Part shown: positions 54,795 through 63,803 of the stretch, piece after piece | Position numbering within the stretch: the first letter of the stretch is position 1 | How the letters are laid out: each line of letters opens with the position of its first letter | Source of the DNA: G965216695 sp965216695 | Lineage (GTDB): Bacteria; Pseudomonadota; Gammaproteobacteria; Pseudomonadales; Azotimanducaceae | DNA: 64,000 bases | NCBI GenBank assembly: GCA_965216695.1 | Contig: OZ244212.1 | Coordinates: 2,418,001 to 2,482,000, forward strand | Direction of reading: 5' to 3' | Notes under the pieces: model-generated | Seen by the model: only the letters and a program-made list of their open reading frames with translations | Told to the model about the DNA's origin: nothing | Databases searched by the model: none | Program-made: the position numbers and the translations under genes

Positions 54795-55835
54795 CTATTC
54801 GTAGTAGGTGAATTTTTTCGGGTCGAAGGCTTCGCGCACCGCCTCGCCGATGAACGTGACCATCAATAGAACCGCCGTCATCGCAACGACGACGCTCGTA
54901 ACGATCCATGGCGCTTTCAAATTGCTGGTCCCCTGGCTCAAAAGCTCGCCCCAACTGGGTGTGGGTGGCGGCAGCCCGAAACCCAGGTAGTCCAGCGCAG
55001 TCAACGAGGTGATGCCGGAGGCCACCGCGAACGGTACGAACGTGACAATTACCGATACAGTGTTGGGCAGAACATGGCTGAAGATCACGCGCCCCGGCGA
55101 CGCGCCAAGCGCGCGGGCCGCCAGAACGTACTCCCGCGACTTCTCCTTATAGGTAGACGTTCGCATGTACCAGGTCATGCTCGTCCATCCGAGCAGCACC
55201 AGAACCGCCAGCAACGTCCAGAAATTCGGAACGATCACCGACGCGATGATCATGATCACGTATAGCGGAGAGATGTTGGACCAGACTTCAATCAGGCGCT
55301 GGAAAAACAGATCGAAACTGCCGCCCCAATAACCCATCGCCGCACCGATGGCGATGCCGATCGCAAAGTTGCAAACCAGCAGAATCAGCGAAAACGCCAT
55401 AGCGATCCGAAATCCGTAGAACAGACGCGCGAGCACGTCGCGCCCGGAGGTGTCCGTGCCGAGCCAGTGGCCCCGCTCGAAATCCGGTGCGAGAGGCGGG
55501 TAACCCGCAGACAGATCCGTCTCGAACGCATCCCACGGCACGGGCGGCATCAATACCCAGTCACCCTGATCAGAGGCTTTGAAGTGGGCCGCCAGATCGC
55601 GATAGTTGGTTTCGTATTCGTAATCGAGCCCGAATTCGGTGCCCGGCACGAAGGAACTGTACGTTGGAAAATACCATTGTCCCTGATAGGACACGAAGAT
55701 TGCCCGGTCGTTAACCAGCAGCTCGGCAACCACCGTCAACATCAGCAGCACGCTCAATACGACCGCGGACCAGAAGCCGCGGCGGATCGAACGGAACCGG
55801 CGCCACTGTTCAAGTGTTTGCGGATTGAGCCTCAT
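54795..55835 (-). CDS. Peptide ABC importer permease, YejE-like
   Basis: A permease of 346 residues. The N-terminus RRFRSIRRGFWSAVVLSVLL is typical of YejE/DppC proteins, followed by a long periplasmic loop (about 45-130) with YQGQWYFPTYSSFVPG, a YejE trait. Five membrane helices follow, with the EAA loop EYVLAARALGASPGRVIFSH at about 235. The start overlaps the YejB stop by 4 bases (ATGA). Confidence 0.92.
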   Translation of the reverse strand: MRLNPQTLEQWRRFRSIRRGFWSAVVLSVLLMLTVVAELLVNDRAIFVSYQGQWYFPTYSSFVPGTEFGLDYEYETNYRDLAAHFKASDQGDWVLMPPVPWDAFETDLSAGYPPLAPDFERGHWLGTDTSGRDVLARLFYGFRIAMAFSLILLVCNFAIGIAIGAAMGYWGGSFDLFFQRLIEVWSNISPLYVIMIIASVIVPNFWTLLAVLVLLGWTSMTWYMRTSTYKEKSREYVLAARALGASPGRVIFSHVLPNTVSVIVTFVPFAVASGITSLTALDYLGFGLPPPTPSWGELLSQGTSNLKAPWIVTSVVVAMTAVLLMVTFIGEAVREAFDPKKFTYYE

Positions 55836-56863
55836 TGTCCGAACTTGACCCGCGGATCGACGAGCGCAACGCAGATGTCGGAGAGAATGTTGCCGATCAG
55901 AAACAGCAGCGACGAGATTACGAGAATGCCCATCACGACGGGATAGTCGCGTTCTACGAGCGACTCGAAGCCGAGCAGGCCGAATCCGTCGATGTTGAAA
56001 ATCTTTTCGATCAGAAAACTGCCCGTCAGAATCAGCGATACGTTGCTGCCAAAGGAGGTAGCGATGGGAATCAGGCTGTTACGAATGGCATGGCGGTACA
56101 CGGCTTGTTTGAAACTCAACCCTTTCGCAATGGCGGTCCGCACGTAGTCCGTAGAAAGATTGTCCATCAGTGCGTTCTTCATCATGAACGTGGTAACCGC
56201 AAAACTCCCCGCCATGTAAGACAGCAGTGGTAGCGTTGCATGATGCACGACGTCCTTCACCTTGCCCCAGGGACTCAGCTCGTCGAAGTCGTCACTGATG
56301 AAACCGCCGAGCGGAAACCACTCGAGCTGCGACGCAAACAGCGTCAGCAACGCAATGCCCACCACATAACCGGGGATGGCGTAGCCTATGAAAACGACCG
56401 CCGAGCTCGCGTTGTCGAACACACCGTTATGTCGGACGGCTTTCGCGATCCCCAGCGGTATGCATACCGCGTACGTGAGGATCAGCGTTGCAATGCCATA
56501 GAAGATCGAGATCGGAAAACGTTCCTTAATTGTGTCCCACACCGGATCGGTGTAGCGGGTGGAGTGACCCAGGTCCAGCCGCATCACCTTGCCCAGCCAA
56601 TGCAGATAGCTGACGACGATGGGCTTGTCGAAACCGTAGTAGCGCTTCAGTTCTTCGAGCTGTTCTTCCGACAGAGCGCCGGCCCCGGCGCCGGCACCGC
56701 CGCTGACAATCTGCGACCACTCCGCGCCGGCCATCGCCGCTTCGCTGAGCGCCCGTTCAATGGGGCCCCCGGGCACCAGGCGGGTGAGCGTGAACACGAG
56801 CAGCGTAATGCCGAGGAATGTAGGGATAATCAGCAGGAACCGGCGGATGAAATAGCTCGTCAT
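55832..56863 (-). CDS. Peptide ABC importer permease, YejB-like
   Basis: A permease of about 343 residues, the first gene of the peptide importer operon. It begins SYFIRRFLLIIPTFLGITLL, the YejB/DppB pattern. An Ala/Gly-rich insertion (VSGGAGAGAGALSEEQ) sits in the first periplasmic loop, and the EAA loop is YVRTAIAKGLSFKQAVYRHA. I use the ATG at 56863; TTG and GTG codons at 56875 and 56869 are also in frame, and one of them sits closer to an AAGG element. Confidence 0.92.
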   Translation of the reverse strand: MTSYFIRRFLLIIPTFLGITLLVFTLTRLVPGGPIERALSEAAMAGAEWSQIVSGGAGAGAGALSEEQLEELKRYYGFDKPIVVSYLHWLGKVMRLDLGHSTRYTDPVWDTIKERFPISIFYGIATLILTYAVCIPLGIAKAVRHNGVFDNASSAVVFIGYAIPGYVVGIALLTLFASQLEWFPLGGFISDDFDELSPWGKVKDVVHHATLPLLSYMAGSFAVTTFMMKNALMDNLSTDYVRTAIAKGLSFKQAVYRHAIRNSLIPIATSFGSNVSLILTGSFLIEKIFNIDGFGLLGFESLVERDYPVVMGILVISSLLFLIGNILSDICVALVDPRVKFGQ

Positions 56864-56993
56864 CGCCACGCGCAACGCACCTTATGTATCCGCCTGTTTC
56901 GACACCGCGCGCATTCTACAGTGCGGCGCACCGGAAGCGGCAATTTGCGCTTTCTTGCGTTCTATTGCGCTTTATGCAGGAACTTGCGCCGTG

Positions 56994-57839
56994 CTACGCC
57001 GCCGATTGAATGCTTACCGCTATCGGACGATGGTCCGACAGGTGGCAATCGAGCACTTCGTATTGGGAGAACTCGAGCCCCGGCGAAACGAGCACGTGAT
57101 CGAGCGCCAGCGACGGGCGCCACGAAGGATACGTCGGCTTCGCCAGACCCGGCGACTTCAGGTGGCAGTGGGCAAGCGGTGAGTCGTTCAACAGCTTGCC
57201 GAGGTGGCTGTTCAGGTCGCCCAGAACCACCACGTGTTCCTCGAATTCGATCAAGCGGCGCACGTACTGCAACTGCATGCGGCGCGAACGCTCCCCCAGC
57301 GAAAGATGGAGCACAACCACGAACAGCTCCCGCGAACCGAACGGCAACCGCACCACGATGGCGCCGCGGCCCGGAATTCGACCCGGCAGTTTGTGATCTT
57401 CCATGGAGTTGGGCGTTAAACGGCACAGCAGACCGTTGCCATGCTGGGCGAAAAGCCCCAGGTCGCGGTTGAGTTGCGCGTACCAGTACGGAAAGTGGGC
57501 GCGGTCTGCCAGGTATTCCACCTGATTGACGAAGCCGCTGCGTAGGCTGCCGGCATCCACTTCCTGCAGCGCGACGAAATCGAAGTCGGCTACCAGGTCG
57601 GCAATCTGCCGAAGATTGTTGCCGCGGTCGACGTGCGGCAGCACGTGCTTCCACCCGCGTGTCACGTAATGGCGATAACGTGTTGTCGTAATACCCGATT
57701 GGATATTGAACGACAGAAACTTCAAAGGCTTTGTGCCACAGGCAGCGCCGGGAGCGGAACGTGAATTGACCGCCGGTACTACCGCTGACTGACGCTCGAT
57801 GCGCCGCCGCGACCGGGACAACATACCAGACTTCTCCAT
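56994..57839 (-). CDS. Endonuclease/exonuclease/phosphatase family protein
   Basis: A protein of 281 residues. It has the metal-binding set of the fold: LKFLSFNIQSG near residue 40, ALQEVDAG near 90, VVVLGDLNSHLG near 203 and LDHVLVSPG with SDHRPIAV at the end. The substrate could be DNA, a phosphoinositide-like lipid or another phosphodiester. Position next to dsbA, cytochrome c4 and engB matches pseudomonads. The start ATG at 57839 or a second ATG at 57824 are both possible. The basic N-terminus (SRSRRRIERQ) is not a signal peptide. Confidence 0.86.
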   Translation of the reverse strand: MEKSGMLSRSRRRIERQSAVVPAVNSRSAPGAACGTKPLKFLSFNIQSGITTTRYRHYVTRGWKHVLPHVDRGNNLRQIADLVADFDFVALQEVDAGSLRSGFVNQVEYLADRAHFPYWYAQLNRDLGLFAQHGNGLLCRLTPNSMEDHKLPGRIPGRGAIVVRLPFGSRELFVVVLHLSLGERSRRMQLQYVRRLIEFEEHVVVLGDLNSHLGKLLNDSPLAHCHLKSPGLAKPTYPSWRPSLALDHVLVSPGLEFSQYEVLDCHLSDHRPIAVSIQSAA

Positions 57840-57962
57840 TGGTCCTTCGGAGAGTCTATCCCACGCATCCCGCGCAATCTGCGCACTGGCCGGCAGTTTC
57901 GCCGGCAGAGGGCGAGACGTAGCGGAGTCAGAGTCCCTGCCGCGACTCCCGCGAACTGACGA

Positions 57963-57984
57963 GGTCAGAGTCAGGACCCTGACC
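57963..57984. repeat. REP-like imperfect palindrome across the dsbA stop codon
   Basis: GGTCAGAGTCAGGACCCTGA plus CC forms an imperfect palindrome with a 6-bp outer stem (57963-57968 with 57979-57984). A partial copy, GTCAGAGTC, is repeated at 57927-57935. The pattern resembles REP half-sites mobilised by REP-associated transposases. The dsbA stop (57971-57973) lies inside it, so its Ser-Gly-Ser tail may be encoded by the repeat. Confidence 0.45.
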
Positions 57985-58720
57985 CCGATTCTGCTGCTGC
58001 TTCCTCAACCGATTCTTCCGCCGCTTCGGTTTGCGCCGCCGTGGATCGTTCGAGATCAACCAGGTGGTCCACTACCTGGAGCATCTGCAGGTTGCCACCG
58101 GCCATTTTGCCGTCTACCAGGTATTTGCCCGCCACGACCATCGCGGGAACGCCGGAAACGCGATACTGCTGTCCGCGGCTCGACGCCTGCTGAACCCTGC
58201 TGCGAACCATGAAGGAGTCAAACGCGGTAACGAAATCCGCCTCCGTTACGTTCGCATGATCGGCGAACAGCTGCGCCATCAGCTCCGGCCGGCGTATGTC
58301 CGTGCGGTCCTCATGAATCGCCCGGAACAACGGCCCGTGCATCTCTTCGCCAACACCCAGCACGTCCGCCGCGTAATAGGCTTGCGCTAGCAGTGCCCAT
58401 TGCGAGTTGAAAATGGCCGGTACGCGCCGAAACACCACGTCTTCCGGCTGTTCGTTGCTCCAGGCTTCCACCGTCGGATCAAAGCTGAAGCAGTGAATGC
58501 ACATGTAGCTGAACACTTCCACCACTTCCACCTGCCCGGGCTCTACGTCTGTGGGTACCGCGACCGGCAGCGCTTTGTAGTGCGTGCCTTCCACGAAGCG
58601 GTCCATCACCGCGTGACCCGCAGCGGCCAATTGCAGCGCGAACACGGCGACGAGGGCGCGAATGGTTCTCGGTCGAAGGAATCCCACACGCGCCCAGCGC
58701 CCGTTTACGCCACGGGCCAC
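57971..58720 (-). CDS. dsbA: DsbA-like thiol:disulfide oxidoreductase
   Basis: A periplasmic protein of about 249 residues. The GTG at 58720 is chosen because AGGAGG precedes it by 6 nt; it yields a signal peptide (TIRALVAVFALQLAAAGHA). The thioredoxin-fold active site is CIHC at 74-77, in place of the usual CPHC, and the cis-Pro loop is SGVPAMVVAGKYLV. It introduces disulfides into exported proteins. The C-terminus ends in a low-complexity Glu/Ala/Ser tail (AAEESVEEAAAESGSGS) that runs into a REP-like repeat. It lies downstream of cytochrome c4. Confidence 0.9.
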   Translation of the reverse strand: MARGVNGRWARVGFLRPRTIRALVAVFALQLAAAGHAVMDRFVEGTHYKALPVAVPTDVEPGQVEVVEVFSYMCIHCFSFDPTVEAWSNEQPEDVVFRRVPAIFNSQWALLAQAYYAADVLGVGEEMHGPLFRAIHEDRTDIRRPELMAQLFADHANVTEADFVTAFDSFMVRSRVQQASSRGQQYRVSGVPAMVVAGKYLVDGKMAGGNLQMLQVVDHLVDLERSTAAQTEAAEESVEEAAAESGSGS

Positions 58721-58950
58721 CTGTATCCTCCTGCCTAACCGTGATTGATCTGACTGCATCGGTATCGTCCACATGTCCTGCCCTGGCCTCCTCGGGTTGT
58801 TCCCTGTTGTTCGTTCCGGGCGCATTCGTTCCCATATTGATCCCAGCATACCGCGTACGCATGTACCGAAGCTGAACACCCGGAGGGATCCGGTTCCACG
58901 CCACAGCATCGTACGATCGGCACTCCGGCACCGGAATAACGTAGGACAGT

Positions 58951-58986
58951 TGCGGGGCGGGTTAGTGCCGCTATCGGCACCCCGCA
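58951..58986 (-). terminator. Hairpin downstream of the cytochrome c4 gene
   Basis: TGCGGGG (58951-58957) pairs with CCCCGCA (58980-58986), and an inner TGCCG/CGGCA stem with a CTAT loop extends it on one side of an 8-nt bulge. It lies 11 bases after the c4 stop on the minus strand. There is no T-run, so it may only slow or stabilise the transcript end. Confidence 0.4.
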
Positions 58987-58996
58987 GCGCGATCGT

Positions 58997-59620
58997 TCAG
59001 TGCAATCCGCGAATAAAGTCGGCAAGAATATTGATTTCTTTGTCCGTCAAACGAGACGCGGTGTCGCGCATCATCATTCCGTAGTCGCCGTCCGTGGTTC
59101 GATCTCCTTCCCGGTACGCCACCAGCTGCGCCGCAGTATAGGCCTTCGCCTGGCCGCTCAGCGCGGGGAATCCCGCCGGGCCGTTGCCGCTGCCGTGCGG
59201 CGAGTGGCACGCGGCGCAGGCTGCGATGCCTTTATCCAGATCACCGCCCCGATAGATCGCCTGCGCCCGCGCAATGTCCTCGTCCGACCCGCTGGCCTGA
59301 CCGATCTTCCCCGGCAAACTGGCATAGTAAGCGGCAAGGTTCGCGAGATCCTCGGATGACTTTCCAGTCAACTGCCCCGTCATCAGAGGCGCCGGACGCG
59401 CGCCGGACTGGATCATCTCGAGCTGCCGAAGCAGGTAGTTCGCGTTCTGACCGGCAAGATTCGGATACGTCGGGTCAATTCCCGTCGCGCCGTCGGCACC
59501 ATGACAGGCTGCACAGGCCACAGCCTGTGCCTCACCCGCTTTGGGATCGCCTTCGGCCCATCCAACCGCTGCGGTCGACCCCAGGCAAACCAACACGACA
59601 AAAGCAGCCACTGTTCTCAT
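58997..59620 (-). CDS. Dihaem cytochrome c4
   Basis: A protein of about 207 residues. The ATG at 59620 follows GAGG and opens a signal peptide (MRTVAAFVVLVCLGSTAAVG). Two CAACH haem-attachment sites occur (near residues 38 and 134), each in a roughly 90-residue cytochrome c fold; distal methionines are probably those in PAPLMTGQL and DYGMMMRDT. It carries electrons to terminal oxidases in the periplasm. The gene is divergent from engB, and the order engB / c4 / dsbA is as in Pseudomonas. Confidence 0.93.
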   Translation of the reverse strand: MRTVAAFVVLVCLGSTAAVGWAEGDPKAGEAQAVACAACHGADGATGIDPTYPNLAGQNANYLLRQLEMIQSGARPAPLMTGQLTGKSSEDLANLAAYYASLPGKIGQASGSDEDIARAQAIYRGGDLDKGIAACAACHSPHGSGNGPAGFPALSGQAKAYTAAQLVAYREGDRTTDGDYGMMMRDTASRLTDKEINILADFIRGLH

Positions 59621-59703
59621 ACTGATCCTCGAACTGATCCTCGACGTAACGGTTGGACGCAGCGCTGGAACGCGCGCCACGGGGCGGCGATTATATACCA
59701 ATC

Positions 59704-60345
59704 ATGTCGACTACCGCCCATTCGCGCCCGCCGCCCCGGCTCTCGGTACGCTTCCTGACCAGCGCCGACACGCTGGCTCGCTGTCCAGCCGACAGCACGC
59801 TGGAGGTGGCGTTCGCCGGCCGTTCCAACGCCGGCAAATCCAGCGTGCTGAATTGCCTTACCGGCTCGCGCCAGACAGCCCGGGTGAGCAAGACTCCGGG
59901 GCGTACCCAGCTGATAAACCTGTTTGACGTACCCGATCCCGGCCATCCCGACTCTCTGCTGGGACGCCTGGTCGACCTGCCCGGCTACGGCTACGCCAAG
60001 GCATCAAAGAGCGCGCAACGAACCTGGCAAGCCGCCGTAAACGAGTATCTGTCGTTCCGGGAGAATCTTGCCGCGGTGGTGCTGGTTACCGACATCCGCC
60101 ATCCGGGCCAGACGTACGACGATGAGTTGATCGACTGGAGCAGTCAATCCGAGGTGCCGCTGCGGGTGTTACTGAACAAATCCGACAAACTCAAGCGTGG
60201 CGCCGCCGGTAATGCGCTGCAGGGGTACCGCAAGCGCCTTGCGAATGCGCCGCTGGCAAGCGCGCAGCTGTTTTCGGCCACCGCGGGCACCGGCCGGGAG
60301 GATCTGCACGCGTGGTTACTGACGGAGTTTTCGGCGGAGCGGTGA
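59704..60345 (+). CDS. engB: Ribosome biogenesis GTPase EngB (YsxC/YihA)
   Basis: A GTPase of about 213 residues that acts in assembly of the large ribosomal subunit. The P-loop is GRSNAGKSS at about 38-46, G2 is TPGRTQ, G3 is DLPGYGYAK and G4 is LNKSDKL. The start ATG at 59704 (MSTTAHSRPPPRLSVRFLTS) is chosen by family length; an in-frame start at 59653 would overlap the divergent cytochrome gene region. The 83 bases between the two starts hold both promoters. Confidence 0.95.
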   Translation: MSTTAHSRPPPRLSVRFLTSADTLARCPADSTLEVAFAGRSNAGKSSVLNCLTGSRQTARVSKTPGRTQLINLFDVPDPGHPDSLLGRLVDLPGYGYAKASKSAQRTWQAAVNEYLSFRENLAAVVLVTDIRHPGQTYDDELIDWSSQSEVPLRVLLNKSDKLKRGAAGNALQGYRKRLANAPLASAQLFSATAGTGREDLHAWLLTEFSAER

Positions 60346-60550
60346 ATCGGGCTGGTGCCAACCTGGCTAGCTGGACAGCGAACCACCGCACCAACTTCTT
60401 GTCTTAATCCACTGTGATGCCATTGAACTCAGTATGCGCGGGTGCACCAAAGGGCGCACCGTACGAGTGGATTTCTTTGTCACCACGGTAAATACTCTGC
60501 CGCATGATGCATCCCGCGTGATACATCCCATCCGGAGCAATCGACCAATC

Positions 60551-61414
60551 ATGACCCTATCTTCTAAGAACCGATCCGCCGCACCTTCTACCGCACGGGT
60601 TCCACAGACTGTGCGCAAGCGTTGGCTTGCAGGCACGGCCTCTGTATTGATCGCCATGGTCGCAGCAGCCTGCACCACGTCGCCACTCGGCCGCAGCCAA
60701 CTGATTCTGTTTCCCGCGAACGAGATGCAACAGATGGGTGTTGCCGCCTACCAGGAAATGAAGCAACAGACCCCTGCCACCCGCGACGCGCGCACGGACC
60801 GGTACGTGCAGTGCATCTCCAACCATGTGCTGCGCGCCCTTCCCGGGGCCAACCCAGCGGACTGGGAAATTACCGTGTTCGACGACGATCAAGCCAACGC
60901 GTTTGCATTGCCCGGAGGAAAAATTGGCGTGTACACGGGACTGCTGGATGTCGCCACCAACCAACATCAGGTAGCGACGGTAATAGGCCACGAGATCGCC
61001 CACGTGCAGGCCAATCACTCCAACGAGCGCGTTTCCACCGCATTCGTCACGCAGTCCGGCCTGCAGGTTGCAGCGATCGCCGCCGGCGGCGCATCCGCGC
61101 AGAAGAATCAGCTATTCGGCCTTCTCGGTGTAGGCGCGCAGATGGGTGTGATTCTGCCGTTCGGGCGCAAACAGGAATCCGAGGCTGACCTGATCGGACT
61201 GGATCTGATGGCGAGCGCCGGGTTCGATCCCGCCGAAAGCGTGACGCTGTGGCAGAACATGAGCAAAGCCGGAGGCGCCAAACCGCCTGAATTCATGTCG
61301 ACGCATCCGTCCGGCGAACGACGGATTCGCGATCTGAGCGCGCGTATGGATCAGGCGAAGGGCCTATACGCACAGGCGCAACGCAATGGCCGCCGGCCCG
61401 ACTGCGCCAGATAG
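60551..61414 (+). CDS. M48 family metalloprotease, lipoprotein (LoiP/YcaL-like)
   Basis: A zinc protease of about 287 residues. The ATG at 60551 gives a long basic N-region and a hydrophobic core ending in VAAAC, a lipobox at Cys41. The zinc site is HEIAH near residue 147, with the third ligand in ESEADLIGLDLM near 208. LoiP and YcaL are outer-membrane proteases involved in quality control of envelope proteins. Its 3' end overlaps the next gene by 29 bases, so the two are co-transcribed. The 205 bases upstream hold its promoter and no other gene. Confidence 0.92.
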   Translation: MTLSSKNRSAAPSTARVPQTVRKRWLAGTASVLIAMVAAACTTSPLGRSQLILFPANEMQQMGVAAYQEMKQQTPATRDARTDRYVQCISNHVLRALPGANPADWEITVFDDDQANAFALPGGKIGVYTGLLDVATNQHQVATVIGHEIAHVQANHSNERVSTAFVTQSGLQVAAIAAGGASAQKNQLFGLLGVGAQMGVILPFGRKQESEADLIGLDLMASAGFDPAESVTLWQNMSKAGGAKPPEFMSTHPSGERRIRDLSARMDQAKGLYAQAQRNGRRPDCAR

Positions 61415-63299
61415 TCCGCCGCGCGACAGCCAAACCACAGCGCATGCCGAGCGCGGCGACGCCGCGGCGGAACTGGTCTATGACGGCGACTGCGGCTTCT
61501 GCCGTTACATGGTCGACTACGCCAGGTCGGTCACCGGCGATGCCGTGGTGTACCGTCCGTACCAGCAGGCCGCAGCGGATCATCCCCAACTTTCCGAAGA
61601 CGCGTTCCGCGAATCGATCCGGCTGTTCGAGCACGCCGGTGTAACCTCCGGCGCGGAAGCCTCATTTCGCACCCTAGCGCTCGGCAATCGAACTGTGGCG
61701 CGCCGGTTGCCGCTCGCGTTGTACCGCCATATGCCCGGCGTTGGCCCGGCCTCCGAATGGGCCTATCGTTTCGTGGCCGCCCACCGCGCAGGTGTATTCC
61801 GACTGGCTCGCGTGCTGTTCGGGCCGCGGCTCGTACGTTTTCAGGCAGACAGCACCGCGTCGTTGTTGACCCGCTCGCTGTTTATGATTGCACTGGTTGC
61901 CATCGGCTCACTCTGGTGGCAAGCCACCGCGCTATTCGGCACCCAGGGCATACTCCCGGCCAATGACTTCTTCGACCAGCTGAAGGTTCTGCCACAATAC
62001 AATTTCTTCGATGCGCCCTCGCTGTTGTGGTGGAACGCATCCAACGCCGCCATACACGCGGTTTGTGCACTGGGAATCACCGCTGCAACACTCGGCGCCG
62101 CAGGCCGGTTTCAGGCAACCGCAGCACTGGTCTGCTACGCGAGCTATCTGTCGCTGACGACCGCGGGACAGACGTTCACCGCGTTTCAATGGGACGCGTT
62201 GCTGCTGGAATCGATGATCGTTTGCGCGATTGCCGCTCGACGACCCACGTGGGGCCTGTGGCTCGCACGGCTTCTGCTGTTCCGGTTCATGTTTCTTGCT
62301 GGTCTCGCCAAGGTGCTAAGCAACGATCCCACCTGGTCCGCCGGGACTGCGCTGAACTATCATTTCGAGACGCAACCGCTGCCCACACCACTGGCCTGGT
62401 ATGCCCACCATCTGCCCGACTTCTGGTTGCACATGGGCACCCGGGGCACCCTGTGGCTGGAACTCGCGCTGCCATTTCTGTTGTTTGCGCCCCGCAATCT
62501 GCGATTGGCCGCCGCACTCGCGTTCGTGGGTTTCGAACTGCTGATCCTGGCCACGGGTAACTACAACTTCTTCAATCTGCTGACGATTGCGCTCTGTATT
62601 GCGGCCCTGGACGACGAGCGGTTGCGCACGGCGCGCGAGTGGCTCGGGCGCTACGGAACCAGACCGGAGGCACGAGTCGTTCCTCGGCCCGCGGCACACG
62701 CCAGCCGGTCTGGAGGAACGCTGCTGCTCGCAACAACCCTGTTGATTGGCCTGCTCGGCATGATTCAGGTAACCCACATGGCTACGGGGCGGCCCGCATC
62801 GGCCGCCGGCGTGCTCAGCGCAATACAACCGTGGCACGCGGTAAACCGCTACGGCCTGTTCGCAGTGATGACGCGCGAACGTTTCGAACTGACTATCGAA
62901 GCCACCACAGACGGCGAAACCTGGCACGCCTACCGCCTGCATCACAAGCCCGGCGACCCAAGTCAACGACCCGGCTGGGTAGCACCCCATCACCCCCGGG
63001 TGGACTGGCAGGTGTGGTTCGCAGCGCTCGGTCGTCCGGAAGCCCATCCATGGCTGCTCGAGTTTGTCTGGATGCTGCTGGAACGCCGCCCGGAGGCGTT
63101 ACGGTTCGTCACCGATCCGCTCAAGGGTGACCGCCCATCACAGATTCGCGTGCTGCGCTCCCGATACCGCTTTTCTTCGCCTGCTGGACGTGCCACCGAC
63201 GGCGCGTGGTGGGTCGAAGGTCCGCCGTCGGTCTGGCTCGCTCCGGTGCGCGTTCGCACTCCCGTTATTCGTCACGACCCGCTCGCCCTTCCGGACTAA
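61386..63299 (+). CDS. Fusion of a DCC thiol-disulfide oxidoreductase domain and a lipase maturation factor
   Basis: A protein of 637 residues with two parts. Residues about 28-140 are a DUF393/DCC domain with the thioredoxin-like ELVYDGDCGFCRYMVDYAR (CGFC). Residues about 155-620 are a polytopic membrane domain of the LMF1/HTTM group, with TFTAFQWDALLLES, NYHFETQPLPTPLAWYAHHL and, near the end, WVAPHHPRVDWQVWFAALGR. Vertebrate LMF1 helps fold lipases in the ER, where redox balance matters. A bacterial chain joining a CXXC domain to an LMF domain suggests oxidative folding at the membrane, which is inference. It overlaps the M48 protease gene by 29 bases. Confidence 0.87.
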   Translation: MAAGPTAPDSPPRDSQTTAHAERGDAAAELVYDGDCGFCRYMVDYARSVTGDAVVYRPYQQAAADHPQLSEDAFRESIRLFEHAGVTSGAEASFRTLALGNRTVARRLPLALYRHMPGVGPASEWAYRFVAAHRAGVFRLARVLFGPRLVRFQADSTASLLTRSLFMIALVAIGSLWWQATALFGTQGILPANDFFDQLKVLPQYNFFDAPSLLWWNASNAAIHAVCALGITAATLGAAGRFQATAALVCYASYLSLTTAGQTFTAFQWDALLLESMIVCAIAARRPTWGLWLARLLLFRFMFLAGLAKVLSNDPTWSAGTALNYHFETQPLPTPLAWYAHHLPDFWLHMGTRGTLWLELALPFLLFAPRNLRLAAALAFVGFELLILATGNYNFFNLLTIALCIAALDDERLRTAREWLGRYGTRPEARVVPRPAAHASRSGGTLLLATTLLIGLLGMIQVTHMATGRPASAAGVLSAIQPWHAVNRYGLFAVMTRERFELTIEATTDGETWHAYRLHHKPGDPSQRPGWVAPHHPRVDWQVWFAALGRPEAHPWLLEFVWMLLERRPEALRFVTDPLKGDRPSQIRVLRSRYRFSSPAGRATDGAWWVEGPPSVWLAPVRVRTPVIRHDPLALPD

Positions 63300-63376
63300 C
63301 ACACCGGCGTCGACGAGATCGCAGCGCACGACCCGTTACGGTAAGGTGGGCCGGATAGAGTCACCCACCGTTGCCC

Positions 63377-63775
63377 ATGCCAGCCGACTTCGTCGTTCTG
63401 ATCGATTCCCGCACGCACTTCGGCGACGACGCCGATTTCTTCCGGATCGAAGCACATTTCGTCGGTAACGACGCGCACTTCGACTTCGACTGCCCCGGCG
63501 TTCGCTCAGATCAATCCGCGGTGCTCATGGTGCAATCCCGCGACGTAAACCTCACGACCAACGTGCTGGAAATCAATGACACCCCCGTCGTGGGTGGCTT
63601 GCCCGTCACAACGTCCAACAATGCGTGGCACGGCAGTCATCTGATCGTACCACCCGGCACGCTGCGCGAATCCGGCAATCGCCTGCATCTCGGTGCCCGC
63701 GATGCCGATGGCGGTACAAGTGGCAACACAGACGATTTTCTGATCGACGCAGTGGTGCTGACGTACAAGCTCTAA
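63377..63775 (+). CDS. Hypothetical beta-rich protein, 132 residues
   Basis: An acidic protein with no signal peptide, starting at the ATG at 63377 (or a TTG two codons earlier). The alternating hydrophobic pattern (ADFVVLIDSRTHFGDDADFF; SAVLMVQSRDVNLTTNVLEI; NRLHLGARDADGGTSGNTDD) suggests a beta-sandwich of the jelly-roll or galactose-binding type. It looks complete. No catalytic motif is seen and the family is not recognised. It lies 77 bases after the DCC-LMF gene and 28 bases before the esterase. Confidence 0.65.
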   Translation: MPADFVVLIDSRTHFGDDADFFRIEAHFVGNDAHFDFDCPGVRSDQSAVLMVQSRDVNLTTNVLEINDTPVVGGLPVTTSNNAWHGSHLIVPPGTLRESGNRLHLGARDADGGTSGNTDDFLIDAVVLTYKL

Positions 63776-63803
63776 ACGCGATTCGGGCTCGAGGGCACAT
63801 GCG

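Noticed and set aside
60346..60550. Small RNA or short gene upstream of the M48 protease
   Set aside because: Only a weak GGTGC/GCACC hairpin is present, with no terminator or coding signal; treated as promoter region.
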